Shown: positions 33,526 through 41,522, counted from the first letter of the stretch. The stretch: 64,000 nucleotides of DNA from Qipengyuania sp. HL-TH1 (GCF_036365825.1 NZ_CP142674.1:1-64000); one strand, 5' to 3'. Made by a program: numbers and translations. Notes: generated from the sequence alone by a model not told the origin.

Positions 33526-33801
33526 GTGCCCCAGCAACCCAGGACACAGCGCCTGCCGAATTTCATCATTATCGGGCGCGTTCGCGAAGGAGAACTCGAT
33601 TGCATCTCCGCAATCAACGGAAGCTCGATCGCGGACGCACAGCTCTGGAATGCGCTTCTCATCGAGACGCATCGCTGTCTATCCCTCGCCGTCGGGGAGG
33701 ATCTCACCGTGTGGAGCGTTCACGATATCACCGCGGTGCTGTTGCCAGACCCGAACGCCATCGGCTTTGCCGCGTGCATCGATCTCTCTGATCTCTCTTG
33801 A
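33526..33801 (+). CDS. Small hypothetical protein
   Basis: This 91-aa protein starts with GTG behind AAGGAA. It contains NFIIIGRVREGELDCISAIN and ends LDDLS-like (IDLSDLS). No family is recognised. It is the first gene after the second DUF736 repeat. Confidence 0.5.
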   Translation: MPQQPRTQRLPNFIIIGRVREGELDCISAINGSSIADAQLWNALLIETHRCLSLAVGEDLTVWSVHDITAVLLPDPNAIGFAACIDLSDLS

Positions 33802-33909
33802 AAATCCGGACTATCCGGATTATATGGATCGTTATCCGCATGACGGTAATGACGACGACGACGGGCCTGGCCCATTGGTAACTTGGCGATGATGAAAGCG
33901 GAGACGAAC

Positions 33910-34245
33910 ATGAAACAAGCCTACGGAGAAACCGTCACCACGACCGCTTTCTCGAAGAAGGTCGGCTACTATTACGACGAGGCAATCCGCAGACCCATCG
34001 GTCTCGAACGCCACGGAGAAGTCCGCGTCGTCATGGTGCCGGTCGACGAGTACAACTCGCTTCGAAAGCTGTTCGCGCGTGCCCTGAAATCGGAGCAGCT
34101 GAAGGATGTCATCGGAGAAATCACCACCGCGCCGCCGGCGTTCCACCCTGACGCCCCGGACAGCTACGAGGAAGACGCCGGCGCGGGCGCCCATCATCCC
34201 AAGCAAAACCGCAAGCGGGCAGAACGCGAAACCGCGACCGCCTGA
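33910..34245 (+). CDS. Phd/YefM-like antitoxin of a PemK-type pair
   Basis: This ~111-aa protein resembles prevent-host-death antitoxins: TTTAFSKKVGYYYDEAIRR and VMVPVDEYNSLRKL form the Phd-like N-terminal DNA-binding fold, and the acidic, disordered C-terminus would bind the toxin. I chose ATG 33910 behind GCGGAG; other Met codons occur at 33883-33892. It overlaps the PemK-like toxin frame, the usual coupling for such pairs. It should neutralise the toxin and repress the operon. Confidence 0.7.
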   Translation: MKQAYGETVTTTAFSKKVGYYYDEAIRRPIGLERHGEVRVVMVPVDEYNSLRKLFARALKSEQLKDVIGEITTAPPAFHPDAPDSYEEDAGAGAHHPKQNRKRAERETATA

Positions 34246-34630
34246 GCCTGGCGCCATCATCGATTACGGGTACCTCTGGGCCCGCGAGGACGCCAAGGGC
34301 CAGGAAAACGCCACCAAGACGCGGCCCTGCTACATTTACGGCGTGAAACCGATAGACGGGCTCTACATCGTCTCGGTCATGGCGATCTCCAGGTCCTCGA
34401 CCGGAGCGCGCGTTCCCGTTCATCCGCGTGAGCGTGCAGCGCTGGGGCTTCCCGACGACTGTGACGTCGTGATCGAGGAAGTCAACGTCTTCCAATGGTC
34501 CGGCCCCGACATCGTCCCGCAGCCCGATGGTTCCCTCATGCGAGCCAACCCGGCATCGAAGAAGCTCACCGCGGCGATCGGCACCGCAATGGTCGGGAGG
34601 ACCCCCACGATCGTCTTCCGCGCACCCTGA
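34106..34630 (+). CDS. PemK/MazF-like growth inhibitor toxin
   Basis: The conserved part runs from PGAIIDYGYLWARED through TRPCYIYG and EEVNVFQWSGPDI to the end, matching alphaproteobacterial PemK-like plasmid toxins, whose relatives are mRNA interferases. The start is a problem: no ATG, GTG or TTG occurs just before the conserved region. The only in-frame ATG is 34106, giving ~45 basic low-complexity residues read across the antitoxin gene. Translation may start there, at a rare codon, or by coupling with the antitoxin stop at 34245. Confidence 0.65.
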   Translation: MSSEKSPPRRRRSTLTPRTATRKTPARAPIIPSKTASGQNAKPRPPEPGAIIDYGYLWAREDAKGQENATKTRPCYIYGVKPIDGLYIVSVMAISRSSTGARVPVHPRERAALGLPDDCDVVIEEVNVFQWSGPDIVPQPDGSLMRANPASKKLTAAIGTAMVGRTPTIVFRAP

Positions 34631-35088
34631 GAAAGCGGTCTTCAACACACCACCGCCGTGGTTCATCCGGTTCCTCAGGCACCCTCCTGTCCCGACGGTA
34701 TAGCCTTGACGACGATCGCGGACAGCGGCGCATCGTGGCTGCGTCGATCCCGGCACTTCACAAGCCCTGAGACGGGGCCGGCGCCAAGCAGCTGACATGG
34801 TCTGACTCCCGCCGATTTTCGGGCCTCCGCCACAAACGAGAACGGTGTTCAAGTCTTCCCAGCACCTCCAAGCCGAGTGCGTGTCCGCCGTCCAGTGCCC
34901 CTGCCCCTCCGGTCGGGCTTAGGGCCAACCTGCGAAAATACGAGCCGTGTTGCTCGCTTCGCGAGCTGCCCGCACCACCTCGATTTTCGAGGTTTCCCGC
35001 GCACGAATGCGCGGTGTCCCACCCCTCCTTCCGGGGCTCGATAAGGGCACCGGCGGACAAGCCGTCGGCTCAGAAGGAGGCTTTTGAA
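34631..35088 (+). other. 458-bp gene-free, hairpin-rich leader of ssb
   Basis: No gene is seen. Several short hairpins occur, such as CCTCGATTTTCGAGG near 34978 and CCGCGCACGAATGCGCGG near 34999, and the stretch ends in AAGGAGG before ssb. A long structured leader or a promoter region active in single strands is possible. Confidence 0.5.
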
Positions 35089-35424
35089 ATGAACACCGTC
35101 AACCTCGTCGGCCGACTGGCCAAGGATCCGATCGCCCGCGACGGCAGCAAGACCAAGGTCACCGAGCTGCTTCTGGTCACCGAGCGCCCCGTCATCCGCG
35201 ACGGCCGCGTCCAGAAGGATCCGGAGACCGGCTACACGAAGACCGACGCCGAATTCCACAAGATCACCGTCTTCAACGGCATGGGTCTCCCGCTTCGGGA
35301 CCACAAGGCGAAGGGCGACCAGCTCGCGATCACCGGCCGGCTCCACTACTCGCGCTGGCAGGATGCCGACGGCAACGACCGGTACGGCTGCGAGATCATC
35401 GCCGAAAACGTCGAGTTCATCTGA
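35089..35424 (+). CDS. ssb: Single-stranded DNA-binding protein
   Basis: This 111-aa protein is an OB-fold SSB: MNTVNLVGRLAKDPIAR at the start, EFHKITVFN in the middle and DRYGCEIIAENVEFI at the end. It lacks the long acidic tail of chromosomal SSB, as many plasmid forms do. The ATG is preceded by AAGGAGG. A plasmid SSB gene in the region that enters the recipient first is a known leading-region feature (F, ColIb), where it helps establishment and dampens the SOS response. A hairpin at about 35437-35459 with a short T run may end its transcript. Confidence 0.85.
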   Translation: MNTVNLVGRLAKDPIARDGSKTKVTELLLVTERPVIRDGRVQKDPETGYTKTDAEFHKITVFNGMGLPLRDHKAKGDQLAITGRLHYSRWQDADGNDRYGCEIIAENVEFI

Positions 35425-35485
35425 CCGACACCGATGGGCGGCGCGCAAGCGCCGTCCTTTCACCATCTCACCCAGGAGAATTGCC

Positions 35486-35752
35486 ATGAAGGACTTCGGC
35501 CTTTTCGCCGAGCGCGACGCCGCGCGCGCGGAACGTAAGCTCAGCGAGCTCAATCGCTTTGCCGCCCGCCGCGAAATCATGCTCGAGACCATCGATCTCG
35601 AGGCACTGGATCGCAACACCGCATTCGATATCCTCGAAACCGACGAGGACCTGGCCGAAACAATCGCTTTCGGCCCGATCTACGTCCATCACCTCTCGAC
35701 ATTGGAAGCACAACGCGCCGAGATCGCCGCTATGCTTCCAAAAGCGGCTTGA
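35486..35752 (+). CDS. Small hypothetical protein
   Basis: This 88-aa, mostly helical, acidic protein starts at ATG 35486 behind CAGGAG. It follows the ssb hairpin. No family is recognised. Confidence 0.55.
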   Translation: MKDFGLFAERDAARAERKLSELNRFAARREIMLETIDLEALDRNTAFDILETDEDLAETIAFGPIYVHHLSTLEAQRAEIAAMLPKAA

Positions 35753-35766
35753 CGGGAGTTTTTGCC

Positions 35767-35955
35767 ATGCAAGTGATCGCGATCGACAACTTCGGCCGGG
35801 ACAATGTAAGCGACCGCGTGGTCTCAACCGATCTCAGCCAAGCTGCGGCCGAGGAAAAAGCCCAGCAAATGAACACACTGCACGGAGGACCGACCTCTGC
35901 ACGCTATTATGTTGTCAAACCGGACGACTACGTGCCCTATGTCTGGGAGCCCTGA
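35767..35955 (+). CDS. Small hypothetical protein
   Basis: A 62-aa protein (MQVIAIDNFGRDNVSDRVV) starts at ATG 35767, 14 bp after the previous stop. GGGAG lies upstream. It looks like a compact alpha/beta peptide; function is unknown. Confidence 0.5.
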   Translation: MQVIAIDNFGRDNVSDRVVSTDLSQAAAEEKAQQMNTLHGGPTSARYYVVKPDDYVPYVWEP

Positions 35956-35987
35956 TCGGGTAACTTGAGCATCGAGGAACACAGTGC

Positions 35988-36439
35988 ATGAGGCGTACTA
36001 CAACCACAGTGCCCGGCTTTTCACTCGAAGCGGTTGGGCGTCGCCTTCGTGACGCACGCAAAGCAGCGGGTTTGACACAAGAAGAATTCGCCGAAGCATC
36101 GGGATTCAACAAATCTTCGGTTATAGCCTGGGAAAGTGGAAGAAATTCCCCCCTGCGAAGATGTTTGCGTGCTTGCGGCTCGTCTGTAACATATCCCCCG
36201 AATGGGTGCTTTGCGGACCCGGCCCTAAGCCACTCAAAGACATTACTCCTACGCAACGAGATCGAACTGCACGCGCCGAAGCGCGTGTGCGAGACCTGGC
36301 TCAGTCCCATGGATTAGAGCTCTCACAGGAAGGCATTGACGACCTCACACTCTTAGTCATCAACGAGACCGAAGATAACGAAGAGCAGATCTACCAGAAG
36401 ATGGTCCCCATTATGCAAGCCGTCGCCAAGGCGGCGTGA
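35988..36439 (+). pseudogene. XRE-family regulator, frameshifted at a C6 tract
   Basis: The first frame encodes a classic XRE helix-turn-helix (RRLRDARKAAGLTQEEFAEA, then KSSVIAWESGR, residues ~16-52). It leaves frame at the C6 tract 36148-36153. The continuation lies in another frame (KMFACLRLVCNISPEWVLCGPG), which is the usual continuation of this fold, and ends at 36439. One extra C would restore a 150-aa protein. Both halves look conserved, so this may be a sequencing undercall, slippage or a fresh mutation. The intact product would repress nearby genes. Confidence 0.7.
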
Positions 36440-36456
36440 AAAGCCAGCGGCACATG

Positions 36457-36590
36457 CCGCCTCCCGCCCTGCGGACGGGATCGCGCTCTATTGCGCTAAA
36501 CTCCTTGCGGCCCTGGCTTCGCGAGGGCGCGCTGCGTCGCCAAGCTCCACCGAGCCCCTGACGGGTCTCGGCCCATTCGGGTGACGATCG
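36457..36590 (+). repeat. Dispersed leader repeat, type 1 copy A
   Basis: A ~134-bp element shared with 37497-37631 and, in part, 42525-42634. Shared blocks include CTCTATTGCGCTA, CCAAGCTCCACCGAGCC and TTCGGGTGACGATCG. Stem CCGAG/CTCGG (36550-36571) is preserved in all copies with compensating changes inside. It precedes a 57-aa gene. Confidence 0.8.
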
Positions 36591-36765
36591 CATGGCGAGA
36601 GTAAGGGGCCTTTCCACCAGAAGTCCCATTATGCCATGCGGGTCACGCTATGCGTCGAGGATCCTGCGGCCCGCTATCGCGGCGCCGCTATGGCGGCGTC
36701 CCTGACGCGCGTGCTGCCGCATGTCGGGCCTTCGGGGTCAATCATGACACCCAAGGAGGCTTATC

Positions 36766-36939
36766 ATGTTCAGCTGCACCACCATCGATTCCGCAATCAG
36801 CGGCGAGGCGAATGGATGCGAAAGCGATCAGCACATCGTCGCGATCGGAGATCGCTTCCAGGTCGTCGACGAATTCGACCTGACCGAGTGGCAAGAGAGC
36901 CGCGTCGTCGAGACGGTCTATTTCGACGATCCGGTGTGA
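36766..36939 (+). CDS. Small acidic hypothetical protein
   Basis: This 57-aa protein (MFSCTTIDSAISGEANGCES) has a strong AAGGAGG before the ATG and a clear terminator right after the stop, so it is very likely a real single-gene transcript. It is acidic and contains IVAIGDRFQVVDEFDLTEW. No family is recognised. It lies behind type 1 leader copy A, in the block reading toward oriT; small acidic proteins there can be anti-defence proteins, but that is only a guess. Confidence 0.65.
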   Translation: MFSCTTIDSAISGEANGCESDQHIVAIGDRFQVVDEFDLTEWQESRVVETVYFDDPV

Positions 36940-36945
36940 TCGTGC

Positions 36946-36976
36946 GGGGGCAGCGCGATGCGCTGCTCCCCTTTTT
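36946..36976 (+). terminator. Rho-independent terminator
   Basis: A GC stem (CAGCGC with GCGCTG, extended by G and C runs) is followed by five T. Confidence 0.75.
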
Positions 36977-36979
36977 CAG

Positions 36980-37459
36980 TTAGCCCCAAGGATCCTCGGA
37001 GAGCTTCCTCAAATCAATCATAAAACCGTCTGGCGACGGAAGTAGATCCCTGCGATCCTTTTCGCTGACACGAGGGTTTTCCGGATCGTTCGGCCGATCG
37101 CCCGGCTTGCCACGCGGACGAATGTACATCTCTCTGACCCAAAGATCGGTACCCACCGCTTCGAACCGGACATAGGCGACATGGCTGCAGCGCTTCTTCG
37201 CCAACGAACGGTTTGTAATCCTATCGGCCTGGGTCGATTTGACCTCGATGTTTTCCGCACCGAATTCGAGATCGTACTGTTCGACGCGATGGCCTGCATG
37301 AGTGGCGCGATATGCTTTCGCGACCAAGTGCTCGCCCAATGCTCCAAGCCATTGGCCGTTCAAAGTCGGTTTTTTCCCGTTTCTGTCAGGGTCCTCCAAT
37401 TCGTCGAGCGCGTCGGCGAGACCTTCCTTGATGGTTTGCGTAGCGTGTTTCTGAGTCAT
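36980..37459 (-). CDS. Predicted PD-(D/E)XK nuclease-like protein
   Basis: This 159-aa protein contains the core of a restriction-endonuclease-like fold: LGALGEHLVAKAY (helix with Glu), then DLEFGAENIEVKST, where Asp, Glu and Lys fit D-(x)n-E-x-K. It resembles small DUF6998-type proteins. It is on the minus strand, convergent with the 36766 gene across the terminator. Nuclease activity is inferred from motif only. As a plasmid gene it might process DNA or attack competing elements. Confidence 0.6.
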   Translation of the reverse strand: MTQKHATQTIKEGLADALDELEDPDRNGKKPTLNGQWLGALGEHLVAKAYRATHAGHRVEQYDLEFGAENIEVKSTQADRITNRSLAKKRCSHVAYVRFEAVGTDLWVREMYIRPRGKPGDRPNDPENPRVSEKDRRDLLPSPDGFMIDLRKLSEDPWG

Positions 37460-37496
37460 TGAGACGACTTACAGCAAAGCCGTGAACAAATGGGTA

Positions 37497-37631
37497 CCGC
37501 CTCCCGTCCTTCGGCCGGGACCGGGCTCTATTGCGCTAAGGCTCCTTGCGGCCCTGGCTTCGCTAGGGCTCGCTGCGTCGCCAAGCTCCACCGAGCCCCT
37601 AACGGGTCTCGGCCCATTCGGGTGACGATCG
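37497..37631 (+). repeat. Dispersed leader repeat, type 1 copy B
   Basis: Closely matches copy A, with stem CCGAG/CTCGG at 37591-37612 and hairpin CCCTGGC/GCTAGGG near 37553. It begins the 768-bp gene-free stretch before the DUF2493 gene. Confidence 0.8.
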
Positions 37632-38013
37632 CCTGGCGGGATAACCGCGTACCGCGCTATCGCGCTGCGGCCTGAAGAGCGGGGCTGTCTGCATCGGCTC
37701 GACCTTCGGCCGACGAGATAATGCCCGCCGCCTACCCAGCAGATTCAGGACATCCCATCAACGCCGCTCTGGCCTTCGGTCGGGCCTCCGCCTTTTTGAT
37801 TGGCCCCGCGGGCTCTCGGTCCCACCGCTCGCGTCCGGGCGGCCGCGCGAGGGCAACGACCCCTGGCGTTGCCGCGCGCGCGAGACGCGCCGGCCTGTCT
37901 TGCCGCGGCTCCTGCGGGAGCCCGATATTCTCGAAGGAAAGGGGAGGGGGAGGGTGTGTTTGATTGCATCCTCGTGTGATGGGGTCCGAAGGATACTTGC
38001 GGCAAGGATCCGG
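37632..38013 (+). other. Gene-free GC-rich leader segment
   Basis: No supported gene. Short palindromes such as CGCGCTATCGCGCTGCGG and CTTCGGCCGACG occur, and a G-rich tract lies at 37941-37954. It appears to belong to the long leader of the DUF2493 gene. Confidence 0.4.
37941..37954 (+). repeat. G-rich element, copy 9
   Basis: GGGGAGGGGGAGGG; 20 bp including flanks are identical to the tract before the ParB-like gene. It is exceptional in lying 270 bp from the next start. Confidence 0.65.
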
Positions 38014-38097
38014 TCAAGGATCCGCGGTTCCCCCAATTTTTTCCCGGCATTTGTCTGCTTTCAGCAGACGGGAAAAAATCGGCTCCCCCACGGCCCG
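38014..38097 (+). repeat. Dispersed leader repeat, type 2 copy 1
   Basis: Flanks TCAAGGATCCGCGGTTCCCC and GGCTCCCCCACGGCCCG are shared with 39399-39455. Between them lies a long hairpin (TTTTTTCCCG...CGGGAAAAAA enclosing GTCTGCT/AGCAGAC). The other copy has a different, shorter hairpin in the same place. Confidence 0.75.
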
Positions 38098-38227
38098 TAG
38101 GCGTTAACCGGGGTCCGGCCCTGACGTGCCGGCTTCCCGGTTAACGTCCCTGACCTCGCTTGTCCGCTGCGCACCATTGGACCCCGTCATCACGCGATGA
38201 CGCGATCAAAACCAATGGAGGCTACCA

Positions 38228-39232
38228 ATGCAGAAGTTCAACTCTTTCGCCGATCTCGCGAACGCCCGCATGGAACTGGCAGACACCCGTTCCGAAGTCA
38301 CCGCCGCCTACGACGGCGCTTTCCTCGAACAGAGCGACATGGCGAAGCTCAGCGTCGTCGACGAACCGATGGCGGCCGAAATGCCGGATCCCGACATGGC
38401 GCGGCGCGCCGTCGAGATGGCTATCGGAACGATCTTCGACGTCCTGAAGGACACCCGGATGGAGGAATTCGCCCAGCAGCTCGCCTGGGGGATGGTCAAC
38501 TCCTTTCACATGACCGCCCGCCTGGCCGAGGGACGCGAGGACGATGCGGCGAAGAAGCTCGGCGAACTTGCCCGTCACTTCGATCCTTCCGAGATCTACG
38601 CCGTCGAGCTCGAAGAAACGCAGATGCTCGTCCAGACGCTGCAGGGATGCCGCGAAGCCCTGGAGGCGATGCGCGACCATGCAGCCGACGTCTACCGGGT
38701 CGAGACCGGACGTCCGTTCACGGCAACTCGCGGCTCGCAGGTGAGCAAGAACGGCGTAACCGCCTCGCAGATCCAGGCTCGCGACTTCCTGGCAGCACGC
38801 GCGAAGGACCGCAGGGCACAGTTCCAGCCCGAAGGTCCGCTCGTCGTCACCTCGGGCGGCATGAAGGAATGGTACGACTTCGAGATGATCTGGGACATCC
38901 TCGACGACATCAAGTCCCGCATCCCGAACATGGTTCTCGGAACGACCGGAATGCGCAAGGGCGTCGATGCAATGGCGAACGCATGGGCCCAGAAGAACGG
39001 CGTGCAGACGATCCTCTTCATGCCCGACGGGCGTCACGGCAACCGCGCTCCGTTCCTGCGCAACGAGAACATGGTCAAGCTCGGCCCGGTGGAAGCGATC
39101 GTCGGCGAAGGCTCCGGCATCCAAGCGAACCTCGCACAGCGGCTCCGTCAGGCTGGGGTGCCGGTTCACATCCGCCGCATTGCCGATCAGCGGCCGCAAA
39201 CGCAGCGGGTCGGCGCTTCCACCTTCGGGTGA
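38228..39232 (+). CDS. DUF2493 / SLOG-family protein
   Basis: This 334-aa protein has an unassigned helical N-terminal half (~1-190) and a C-terminal DUF2493 Rossmann-like domain of the SLOG superfamily: VVTSGGMKEWYDFEMIWDIL, then GTTGMRKGVDAMANAWAQ and GNRAPFLRNENMVKL. SLOG proteins bind or process nucleotide ligands, and some act in conflict systems; the substrate here is unknown. The gene has a very long leader (repeats type 1 and 2) and a strong terminator after it, so it is regulated alone. Confidence 0.75.
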   Translation: MQKFNSFADLANARMELADTRSEVTAAYDGAFLEQSDMAKLSVVDEPMAAEMPDPDMARRAVEMAIGTIFDVLKDTRMEEFAQQLAWGMVNSFHMTARLAEGREDDAAKKLGELARHFDPSEIYAVELEETQMLVQTLQGCREALEAMRDHAADVYRVETGRPFTATRGSQVSKNGVTASQIQARDFLAARAKDRRAQFQPEGPLVVTSGGMKEWYDFEMIWDILDDIKSRIPNMVLGTTGMRKGVDAMANAWAQKNGVQTILFMPDGRHGNRAPFLRNENMVKLGPVEAIVGEGSGIQANLAQRLRQAGVPVHIRRIADQRPQTQRVGASTFG

Positions 39233-39240
39233 GCCTCTCG

Positions 39241-39278
39241 GGAGGCTCCGGCAGTCGCCGGAGCCTCCCTTCCTTTTT
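39241..39278 (+). terminator. Strong rho-independent terminator
   Basis: A perfect 12-bp stem (GGAGGCTCCGGC with its complement) with a 4-base loop is followed by a T-rich tail just after the DUF2493 gene. Confidence 0.85.
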
Positions 39279-39398
39279 CGTCTCGGCAGAACGGGCTCGG
39301 GGGGCATCGAGCCCCCGTCGCCCGTCTTGGCGCGTCACAGGACCGGGGAGGGCTCGTCTCGTCGATGTCCCAGTCTGTCACGGGCGCACTGGCGCGCC

Positions 39399-39455
39399 TC
39401 AAGGATCCGCGGTTCCCCCAATTTTGCTACGCAAAATCGGCTCCCCCACGGCCCG
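39399..39455 (+). repeat. Dispersed leader repeat, type 2 copy 2
   Basis: Same flanks as 38014-38097, but the hairpin is ATTTTGC TAC GCAAAAT. Different sequence with retained pairing suggests the structure matters. It precedes the small coiled-coil membrane protein. Confidence 0.75.
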
Positions 39456-39537
39456 CTTGCGCGGTCGCCTGCGGCGATCCTTGACCCGCTGGACGCCCGT
39501 GACCGGCGGGAACCACCATCAACACATGGAGGTTAAG

Positions 39538-39783
39538 ATGGGCGTCCAAATCACATTGTTCAAAGCGCTGAAAGAGGCTAAAGTCTCGGGCGAGAACGCA
39601 GAGAAGGTCGTCTCCGAACTGGAGGAGTACATTGCGATGAAAATCACCGAAGCCAATGCAGAGCTGATTGCCGAAGTAAAGTCGCTTCGGACCGATGTCG
39701 CCACCAATCGCTGGGTCCTCGGGCTCATCGGAGTCATCATCGCGATAGGCTCGGCCACGGGCGGCTATATAGCAGCGGTCTGA
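39538..39783 (+). CDS. Small coiled-coil protein with one membrane span
   Basis: This 81-aa protein has a helical, acidic N-terminal ~55 residues (ENAEKVVSELEEYIAMKIT) likely to form a coiled coil, then one transmembrane helix (WVLGLIGVIIAIGSATGGYI, ~59-78). This is the design of DUF1640/CCDC90-like small proteins. GGAGGTTAAG precedes the ATG and a terminator follows directly. Location in the inner membrane is likely; function is unknown. Confidence 0.7.
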   Translation: MGVQITLFKALKEAKVSGENAEKVVSELEEYIAMKITEANAELIAEVKSLRTDVATNRWVLGLIGVIIAIGSATGGYIAAV

Positions 39784-39788
39784 CCGCG

Positions 39789-39810
39789 GGGGGCTTCGGC
39801 CCCCTTTTTT
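39789..39810 (+). terminator. Rho-independent terminator
   Basis: GGGGGC, TTCG loop, GCCCCC and six T, immediately after the coiled-coil membrane protein. Confidence 0.9.
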
Positions 39811-39818
39811 ACTTCGCC

Positions 39819-40010
39819 TTGCCCAAGTTCGAGCGCCCACTTCTCAAATACCTCTTCGTCGGGTTCCTTGCCGGGATAGTGCTACGCTACGTCCCGCCGT
39901 GTCCTTTCCTCAATCGCATCCCGTTCGCATGGCTGACGATCCTCGCAGTCACCGCCGGCATCACCGCAGCCTACGGCTTGATGGCCTTCATGAACCGCAG
40001 GCTCGATTGA
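39819..40010 (+). CDS. Possible small two-span membrane protein
   Basis: A 63-aa hydrophobic frame (LLKYLFVGFLAGIVLRYV, then FAWLTILAVTAGITAAYGLM) starts with TTG just after the terminator. No ribosome site is visible. Coding is uncertain. Confidence 0.35.
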   Translation: MPKFERPLLKYLFVGFLAGIVLRYVPPCPFLNRIPFAWLTILAVTAGITAAYGLMAFMNRRLD

Positions 40011-40554
40011 CGGTAGCCGCAGCCCACACATCACAGCTCGCGATCGCGTAGCACCAAGACGAACCGCAGTGCCACGGCCGCGGCGGTCCCTTGCTCGCTG
40101 GCGACCTTTCGGTCGCGTGCGCCACGCTCGGTCCGCCTTGGCCCCGCCGGCATGGCTGGCTCGCCCGGACGCCTTCGCGTCCGTAGGCATCGCGGCCATG
40201 CCTGTCCTGCGCTGACGGGTAGCTGGGAGCGGGCGACGACGCCCGCTTCCATATGGTCGACGTTCCGCCAGGCGCTGGCACTCACTCGCGTGCTGGCGGA
40301 CATGCGTCCGCCCTAGCAACGCTCGGTGTGCCGCGCGCACTTGCAGCAGTCCCTCCGGCTCGCTGACGAACATCCGTTCGTCCGCGCATCGCCGATGCTT
40401 TCCTGCTCGGAATCCGGCCCCATGCCGGGGCAGGCTTTGCGCCGCATCAATCCTCGACGGGATGCGCCGATGGACACCGCCTGCCTTCACCGAACAGGCC
40501 TCGCATCAAAGGGGAGGGGGAAGGGGAGAGACGAGTTCATCACAGGAGGCAGAG
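40011..40554 (+). other. 544-bp gene-free, hairpin-rich leader
   Basis: No supported gene. Many short stems with TTCG-type loops are visible, such as CGGACGCCTTCGCGTCCG near 40158 and GACCTTTCGGTC near 40100. It ends with a G-rich tract and AGGAGG before the 40555 gene. It resembles the ssb and DUF2493 leaders in style but not in sequence. Confidence 0.5.
40511..40528 (+). repeat. G-rich element, copy 10
   Basis: GGGGAGGGGGAAGGGGAG lies 27 bp before the next start, upstream of a separate AGGAGG. Confidence 0.65.
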
Positions 40555-41133
40555 ATGATCGTCACCTTCCGCATCAAGGACACACAGACCCAGCTTCATT
40601 CACGGCCCGCTGAAATCTCCGCGCTGGAGCTCGCCGCGCTGACGCGGCGGCTTCACTCTGGCAACGCCGCGCTCGACGTCGATCCCGGGGAATTCGGGGC
40701 AGCGCCCCTCAATTTCGAGATCAACGCCAATGCCCTCTCGATGGCCGCATTCACCGCCTGCTTCGACCATCGGACCGAAATCATCTCGATCGTCGAAGAG
40801 GCGCAGTTCCTCGGGCGGACGCTGCGCGTCCGGCACCTCGGGCGCCTCGCTCCGATAACGATCGAGGTCTCCGAACATATCGCCCTTGCGCGCGATCTCA
40901 TGATGGGCCCGGACCTTGCCGCGAAGGTACTCTTCGCCCTGGGACGCGACGACGCGGATGAAGGCGAGCTGACCCTCGAAAGCTTGCGATTGCTCCTTCA
41001 GGATCATCGCACCTACGACGCGTTCTGCGGCGCCAAGATCACCCCGATTTACGACAGTCTGGCGTACCTCGCCTTCACCGACTGCGGCGAACAGACCCCC
41101 ATACTGGAGTGGGCCCAGCGATCGACAACGTGA
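40555..41133 (+). CDS. Conserved hypothetical protein
   Basis: This 192-aa soluble protein starts at ATG 40555 behind AGGAGG. It contains LELAALTRRLHSGNAALDVDP and no recognised motif. It overlaps the next gene by 4 bp (GTGA) and forms a two-gene unit behind a long structured leader. Confidence 0.6.
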   Translation: MIVTFRIKDTQTQLHSRPAEISALELAALTRRLHSGNAALDVDPGEFGAAPLNFEINANALSMAAFTACFDHRTEIISIVEEAQFLGRTLRVRHLGRLAPITIEVSEHIALARDLMMGPDLAAKVLFALGRDDADEGELTLESLRLLLQDHRTYDAFCGAKITPIYDSLAYLAFTDCGEQTPILEWAQRSTT

Positions 41134-41498
41134 ACGCGATCGCCACGCCTCGGACACGCCTGAAGATGCGACGCCCCAACTGCGGTTCCGAAGCGATCTG
41201 CAAGGATGCCTGGGCCGCTTGGGACGAGAGCAACCAGCGCTGGGAGCTCGGCGGGGTCTACGACCATGAAACCTGCATCGAATGCGAGCACGAAGGCGAC
41301 GACCATTTCGACCGAATCGATCTCAGCACAGGCGCGATCGTCGGTTCCGAAATAGACGAAGGATTGCCCGGCAACTGCGTCTCGGGCGAGGGCCATAACA
41401 TGCAGCCGCACCCGGTCACCGGAGCGCCATACTGCAAGGCGTGCTGCCCGCCTGAAGAGCCATTCGCGAACCACGCAATCTCATCGACCGGCGACTAG
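41130..41498 (+). CDS. Small Cys-rich, probable zinc-binding protein
   Basis: This ~122-aa protein carries the pattern RPNCGSEAICKDAWAAWDE, then CIECEHEG and later CKACC. It matches a small zinc-ribbon-like family on mobile elements with the form CGSxxxxxDAxAxWD...CxxC. The GTG start overlaps the previous stop by 4 bp; an ATG at 41166 would trim 12 residues. Its first zinc ligand pair is reduced to one Cys. Function is unknown. Confidence 0.6.
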   Translation: MNAIATPRTRLKMRRPNCGSEAICKDAWAAWDESNQRWELGGVYDHETCIECEHEGDDHFDRIDLSTGAIVGSEIDEGLPGNCVSGEGHNMQPHPVTGAPYCKACCPPEEPFANHAISSTGD

Positions 41499-41522
41499 CC
41501 TCCCGCTGGATCGATGCATCGG

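Noticed and set aside
38197..39783. 528-residue plus-strand frame through the DUF2493 gene
   Set aside because: Its upstream part is Arg/Pro-rich shadow sequence over DUF2493 and a terminator; only the final 81 codons are a real gene.
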